Shown here piece by piece: positions 7,125 to 9,719 of a stretch of DNA of 9,719 bases. The notes below the pieces were generated by a model. That model ran no database searches and was not told the DNA's origin. It worked only from the letters and a program-made list of their open reading frames with translations. The stretch lies in NCBI GenBank assembly GCA_938043965.1, contig CALIQQ010000015.1:1-9719 (forward strand), written 5' to 3'. This DNA comes from an uncultured Candidatus Saccharibacteria bacterium (GTDB lineage Bacteria > Patescibacteriota > Saccharimonadia > Saccharimonadales > Saccharimonadaceae). Position 1 is the first letter of the stretch; every line of letters starts with the position of its first letter. The position numbers and the translations under genes are program-made.

Positions 7125-7357
7125 TGTTCCCCAAAATGGGGTTTTATAGAAAAACTGGGTGGATTCGAAAGTTTTCGCTATTTTAGCGAAGAACGCTGCC
7201 GAGTGCAACGTCCTTTTTTTGGACTTTCGAATGGGCGATTAGCCCCTAAAATTAGTTAGGTGGTGGTTTTTAAAATGTCGCACATTTTTCTTTTTTTCGC
7301 ACATGGAGGTTTTTCAAACCCGCCCCAGTTAATCGGCTTACTTAATAAAGAACAATT
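7095..7357 (-). ncRNA. Structured non-coding RNA of about 260 nt, family unknown
   Basis: This minus-strand unit has a perfect promoter upstream, a terminator at its end and no plausible protein. In RNA order, I see a long-range helix AACTGGG (7330-7324) with CCCAGTT (7159-7153). Inside it are hairpins GGTTT/AAACC (7320-7308), AAAATGT/ACATTTT with a GCG loop (7288-7272) and GGGC/GCCC (7245-7233). Then a 10-bp helix ATTCGAAAGT (7232-7223) with ACTTTCGAAT (7172-7163) encloses three more hairpins: GTCC/GGAC around seven As (7224-7210, competing with the end of the closing helix), CGTTGC/GCAGCG (7210-7194) and TTCGCTA/TAGCGAA (7190-7174). After the outer helix come CCCC/GGGG (7141-7129) and the terminator. 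No match was recognised to the conserved cores of RNase P RNA (GAGGAAAGUCC, ACAGAA), tmRNA (no CCA end), SRP RNA (no GGAA tetraloop motif) or 6S RNA. It is separated from uppS and its neighbour by its own promoter. The function is unknown. Confidence 0.75.
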
Positions 7358-7363
7358 TTATAT

Positions 7364-7392
7364 ATTATACATATTTTATTATGCATTGTCAA
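7364..7392 (-). promoter_or_regulatory. Perfect consensus promoter of the non-coding RNA
   Basis: On the minus strand, TTGACA (7387-7392) and TATAAT (7364-7369) are separated by exactly 17 bases. This is a full sigma-70 consensus and the strongest promoter in the window. It lies 27 bases past the stop of the preceding gene and predicts a start near 7357. Such strength is typical of abundant stable RNAs. Confidence 0.85.
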
Positions 7393-7418
7393 GACTTTAT
7401 TTTTCAATAACGATGTAG

Positions 7419-8078
7419 CTAGAGCCAGCGTTTTTTAGGGTAAGTTTTTTGCATGATTTCAGCAGAGGTAGGCAGGTATTCAGCCATAGCTTCGTGAATG
7501 GGGCGGTCATACACCTCAAACTCATCAACGCCATTCAGCTGACTATGAATAAAGTGGAAGTAAGATTCTATATCTTTTGACCATTCAGATTGTGGGATTT
7601 CGGCGAGCTCCATTTTCTCTTGGCGGAGCAAAAAATAATCAATAGCAGTCTCAGGATAACCGAGCAAGCGACCGATTAAGCGGTGTGTAGCTTTAATGAC
7701 GGGAGCGTTTGGAGCATTAGTTTGAAATAGCTCATATAGCTCATGTTCAGCATTCAAGAGTTGTCTTATCAGGGCTGGTTGTTTCGAGATAAAATAAGTA
7801 TGGATAAAATCAGGGGTGACTCCACTGCCAATAATTGTGCGATCATAAATAAAACTAAGGCCCAGTCGGCTAAGATATTTTTCAAAATCAGCAAGATTGA
7901 TGCGCTCGGACTGAGGGCTAAAATCAATAATGGCGGTCGGCTTAACATCAATTAGGACGCCGATGATATTACTGAGACGATCAGACATAACAGCGGGGCG
8001 ATTAGAATGCTCAAGTAAATAGGATTCAAACTCAGAAAGAGTAGATTGGAGGTTAGCGGAGAGCTTAGTTTTAGTCAT
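7419..8078 (-). CDS. Hypothetical protein (219 aa) downstream of uppS
   Basis: I do not recognise a family with confidence. The protein appears soluble, with no signal peptide or membrane segment and no cysteine. It is largely helical in character in its central and C-terminal parts. The segment GRLLGYPETAIDYFL (136-150) recalls the 'G-LLGYP-C-F' type motif of some uncharacterised archaeal and CPR proteins (DUF483-like), but the usual cysteines are absent, so this is only a weak hint. The start at 8078 is six bases after the uppS stop, with no obvious Shine-Dalgarno site, which suggests coupled translation from the uppS transcript. It ends with Lys-Lys-Arg-Trp-Leu. No terminator follows before the promoter of the non-coding RNA, so some read-through into that RNA is possible. 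A link to isoprenoid metabolism cannot be claimed from position alone. Confidence 0.8.
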   Translation of the reverse strand: MTKTKLSANLQSTLSEFESYLLEHSNRPAVMSDRLSNIIGVLIDVKPTAIIDFSPQSERINLADFEKYLSRLGLSFIYDRTIIGSGVTPDFIHTYFISKQPALIRQLLNAEHELYELFQTNAPNAPVIKATHRLIGRLLGYPETAIDYFLLRQEKMELAEIPQSEWSKDIESYFHFIHSQLNGVDEFEVYDRPIHEAMAEYLPTSAEIMQKTYPKKRWL

Positions 8079-8084
8079 TTTGGA

Positions 8085-8780
8085 TTAGACCCCAAATCGA
8101 CGACCGCGTTTTTCATATTCAGCAAGACAATCGTCAAGATCTTTTTCCGTAAAATCTGGGAATTTTTTGTCGAGAAAGAGGAATTCGGAATAGCTAGCCC
8201 GCCAAAGCTGAAACCCAGAGATGCGTTCCTCACCAGAGGTGCGAATAATTAGGTCACAGGCCGGAATTTCAGGATGGTAAAGATTTTTTGCCACAATTTC
8301 AGGGGTGATTTCTAGTTTTTGTTCATTTGATAGCTCACCGGAGTCATGATACTGTTTTAAAATTTTAGTCATGGCGTCAGCGATTTCCCAGTGTCCACCA
8401 TAATTAAAACAGATACAGACCGTGCCTTTTTCGTTATTTTTCGTATCGGATTCGAGCTGATCAAGCGAAGCGAGAAGATCGGCAGGAGCTGGCTCGCGAC
8501 GCCCCATCACTACACAGCGAATGTTCTCCTTTTGAAACTTTTTCGAGAGACGCTTAATGTTATGGCGGAGTAAGTCCATTAAGTAACTAACTTCTGCTTC
8601 AGAACGATTCCAGTTTTCGGTCGAAAAAAGATAAAATGAAACGAATTTGACACCATTTTCAATGGCGTGGATGGCAATTTTTTCAACCTGGGCGAAACCT
8701 TTACGGTGTCCCTCTAAGGTTGGGAGATTACGTTCCCGAGCCCAACGACGATTCCCGTCAACAATAAATCCAATATGCAT
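8085..8780 (-). CDS. uppS: Isoprenyl transferase (undecaprenyl diphosphate synthase) UppS
   Basis: UppS condenses isopentenyl diphosphate with farnesyl diphosphate in cis to make the C55 carrier lipid precursor for peptidoglycan and other envelope polymers. It acts at the inner face of the membrane. Family features: DGNRRWA at 8-14 with the catalytic Asp8, GHRKG at 24-28, FSTENWNR at 52-59, FNYGGH at 125-130 (usually NYGGR) and RTSGEERISGFQLW at 180-193, followed by YSEFLF with the metal-site Glu199. At 231 residues it is slightly shorter than E. coli UppS (253), mostly because the N-terminus starts just before the first motif. No Shine-Dalgarno site precedes the ATG, and a -10-like box ends only six bases before it, so the mRNA may be leaderless. 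Confidence 0.95.
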   Translation of the reverse strand: MHIGFIVDGNRRWARERNLPTLEGHRKGFAQVEKIAIHAIENGVKFVSFYLFSTENWNRSEAEVSYLMDLLRHNIKRLSKKFQKENIRCVVMGRREPAPADLLASLDQLESDTKNNEKGTVCICFNYGGHWEIADAMTKILKQYHDSGELSNEQKLEITPEIVAKNLYHPEIPACDLIIRTSGEERISGFQLWRASYSEFLFLDKKFPDFTEKDLDDCLAEYEKRGRRFGV

Positions 8781-8786
8781 AATTAT

Positions 8787-8815
8787 ATTTTACTATGAGA
8801 ACATAGTTTAGTCGA
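8787..8815 (-). promoter_or_regulatory. uppS: Probable uppS promoter giving a leaderless mRNA
   Basis: On the minus strand, TCGACT (8810-8815) and TAAAAT (8787-8792) are 17 bases apart. This predicts a transcription start at about 8780, the A of the uppS ATG. The -35 lies in CTCGACTA, identical to the operon promoter at 6765-6793. A TATAAT at 8782-8787 is an alternative -10, but it lies only two bases from the ATG and has a poor -35. A perfect inverted repeat (8792-8807) fills most of the spacer. Confidence 0.5.
8792..8807. repeat. Inverted repeat in the uppS promoter spacer
   Basis: ACTATG (8792-8797) and CATAGT (8802-8807) form a perfect 6-bp inverted repeat around AGAA. It lies between the proposed -35 and -10 boxes, a position suited to a repressor site. 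It is not a terminator, as no T tract follows on the minus strand. At this size chance cannot be excluded. Confidence 0.35.
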
Positions 8816-8832
8816 GACACTAAGGCCTGCAA

Positions 8833-9719
8833 TTAGCGAGCAACGCAGCGGATGGAGCGACCATAATAATCACCATCAACATCATAACTATTGGCATTAT
8901 CTGCTACATCAACAGAAGTTTCAGAAAATCTAGAAAAAGACAGATAATAAGCTGGTGTAGAGGACCAATAATACCCCGCTTCGCCACGGTTCGTATTATC
9001 TAAGTCGTTGCCATAAATAAAACCGGCAAGTGCAAGGTTGATGGGGCTGGAGGAAAGAGCAGTTGAGGAATTATAATTATTGTAAAGGGCCTGAAAATGA
9101 CTGTCGCTAGCATTGGTTGAGGGGAGACGCCAGTTTTTTGGACAGATAGAGTGAGTGAAATTTTCACTAGAAACATCGTGGTCTCCAGCAATCATAGCTT
9201 CTACACTATAGTGTCCACCGTACTGAGTGTCGATATAAACACCATCCCAATCCATAGAGGTTGCACCAAGGCTAGAGGCTGGCAAGACATAGTTATTCCT
9301 GACGTCGGAGTCGGCTGGAGTGAGAGTTTTTCCGGCAATTCTTAAGTTTTGTGTCATCCAGCATTTGCCATCGGCTAGTTTTGAGACGGTATAAGTATTG
9401 TTGTCACGGGTATCGGTAAGAGTAACGGTTGGGACGTAGTTAGGGTCGCCATGATGAGATCCGTTCGTATCGAGCTGGGTGGCAGTCTTATTTGGAGTGG
9501 TATTGATGGCGCAGATTTCTGGGCGCATATCTTGCATGCTAGAAATAAGGAAGATACCTTGGGCTTTTGGTGGGTTCGGATGCGCAACCGCAGTGAAGAG
9601 AATATCAGCTTTGTAGCGACCAGAATCGAGGGTGGTATCAACCTTAGCACCAAAGTGAACGGTAGTTTTTAACTCTGGAGCGGTAGGGAGAGTGGTGATG
9701 TCTTTAATCTTTTTAGCAC
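8833..9719 (-). CDS. Surface-type protein with Fibrobacter succinogenes paralogous domain, N-terminus beyond the window
   Basis: The reading frame stays open to the window edge, so this is the C-terminal part (294 residues visible). The ATG at 9537 is internal and not a credible start, because the frame continues upstream with no ribosome binding site there. Visible residues 1-47 look like the end of a beta-sandwich repeat (KTTVHFGAKVD, SGRYKADILFTAVAHP). Next comes the linker MQDMRPEIC, then the domain known as the F. succinogenes major paralogous domain (TIGR02145-like): VTLTDTRDNNTYTVSKLADG, KCWMTQNLR, a variable Ser/Asn/Tyr-rich middle with SICPKNWRLPS, and GYYWSSTPA ending in RSIRCVAR. 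The four cysteines may pair in disulfides. The architecture suggests a secreted or cell-surface protein, possibly for attachment to a host cell, as in Saccharibacteria; that role is inferred. The gene ends 52 bases before uppS. Confidence 0.85.
   Translation of the reverse strand, partial: AKKIKDITTLPTAPELKTTVHFGAKVDTTLDSGRYKADILFTAVAHPNPPKAQGIFLISSMQDMRPEICAINTTPNKTATQLDTNGSHHGDPNYVPTVTLTDTRDNNTYTVSKLADGKCWMTQNLRIAGKTLTPADSDVRNNYVLPASSLGATSMDWDGVYIDTQYGGHYSVEAMIAGDHDVSSENFTHSICPKNWRLPSTNASDSHFQALYNNYNSSTALSSSPINLALAGFIYGNDLDNTNRGEAGYYWSSTPAYYLSFSRFSETSVDVADNANSYDVDGDYYGRSIRCVAR

Noticed and set aside
7101..7260. Reading the structured RNA from the plus strand
   Set aside because: The plus strand lacks a good promoter and has no terminator after the last hairpin, while the minus strand has a perfect promoter and a terminator at the right ends.
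7239..7304. Small minus-strand reading frames in the structured RNA (21 residues from 7304, 9 residues from 7285), as a possible tmRNA tag or leader peptide
   Set aside because: Neither has a Shine-Dalgarno sequence, both overlap stable hairpins, the peptides do not end in an ALAA-type tag, and the RNA has no tRNA-like CCA end.
1..9719. CRISPR array, insertion sequence, prophage or attachment site
   Set aside because: No regularly spaced repeats, transposase or integrase genes, or flanking target duplications were seen. Apart from short hairpins and one repeated octamer, nothing repeats.

Overview
The window looks like a piece of a small, AT-rich bacterial genome from the Candidate Phyla Radiation (Patescibacteria), most plausibly Candidatus Saccharibacteria (TM7). 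The clues are compact operons with overlapping genes, a truncated surface protein carrying the 'LADGKCWMTQNL' domain (Fibrobacter succinogenes paralogous family) that is common in Saccharibacteria, single-copy housekeeping genes, and TGA used as a normal stop. This assignment is inferred from gene content, not from a marker-gene comparison.

Layout. (1) Positions 1-930, plus strand: a consensus-like promoter, a leader with two GC-rich hairpins, a strong Shine-Dalgarno site, a 214-residue membrane-anchored or secreted protein of unknown function, and a rho-independent terminator. (2) Positions 964-6793, minus strand: one promoter and five tightly packed genes in the order RimK-like ATP-grasp protein, typA (BipA), tatD, cysteine desulfurase, mnmA. 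Junctions are a 4-base overlap, a 1-base gap, a 5-base gap and an 8-base overlap. (3) Positions 6851-7002, plus strand: tRNA-Lys(UUU) with its own promoter, encoded CCA and terminator, divergent from the operon. (4) Positions 7091-7392, minus strand: a stand-alone non-coding RNA gene of about 260 nt, with a perfect TTGACA-17-TATAAT promoter, many nested hairpins and a rho-independent terminator. I cannot match it to a known RNA family. (5) Positions 7419-8815, minus strand: uppS (undecaprenyl diphosphate synthase), possibly leaderless, followed by an unrecognised 219-residue protein. (6) Positions 8833-9719, minus strand: the C-terminal part of a surface-type protein whose start lies beyond the window.

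How the genes fit together. The desulfurase and MnmA form a sulfur-transfer pair for the 2-thio modification of U34 in tRNA. A natural substrate, tRNA-Lys(UUU), sits at the other end of the same operon, transcribed in the opposite direction. TypA (ribosome assembly and stress translation) and TatD (nuclease and quality control) complete a translation and RNA-related operon. UppS makes the lipid carrier used for cell-envelope polymers.

The best candidate for something undescribed is the structured RNA at 7091-7357. Next are a shared -35 octamer (CTCGACTA) at two minus-strand promoters and the ATP-grasp protein of unknown substrate that heads the translation operon.
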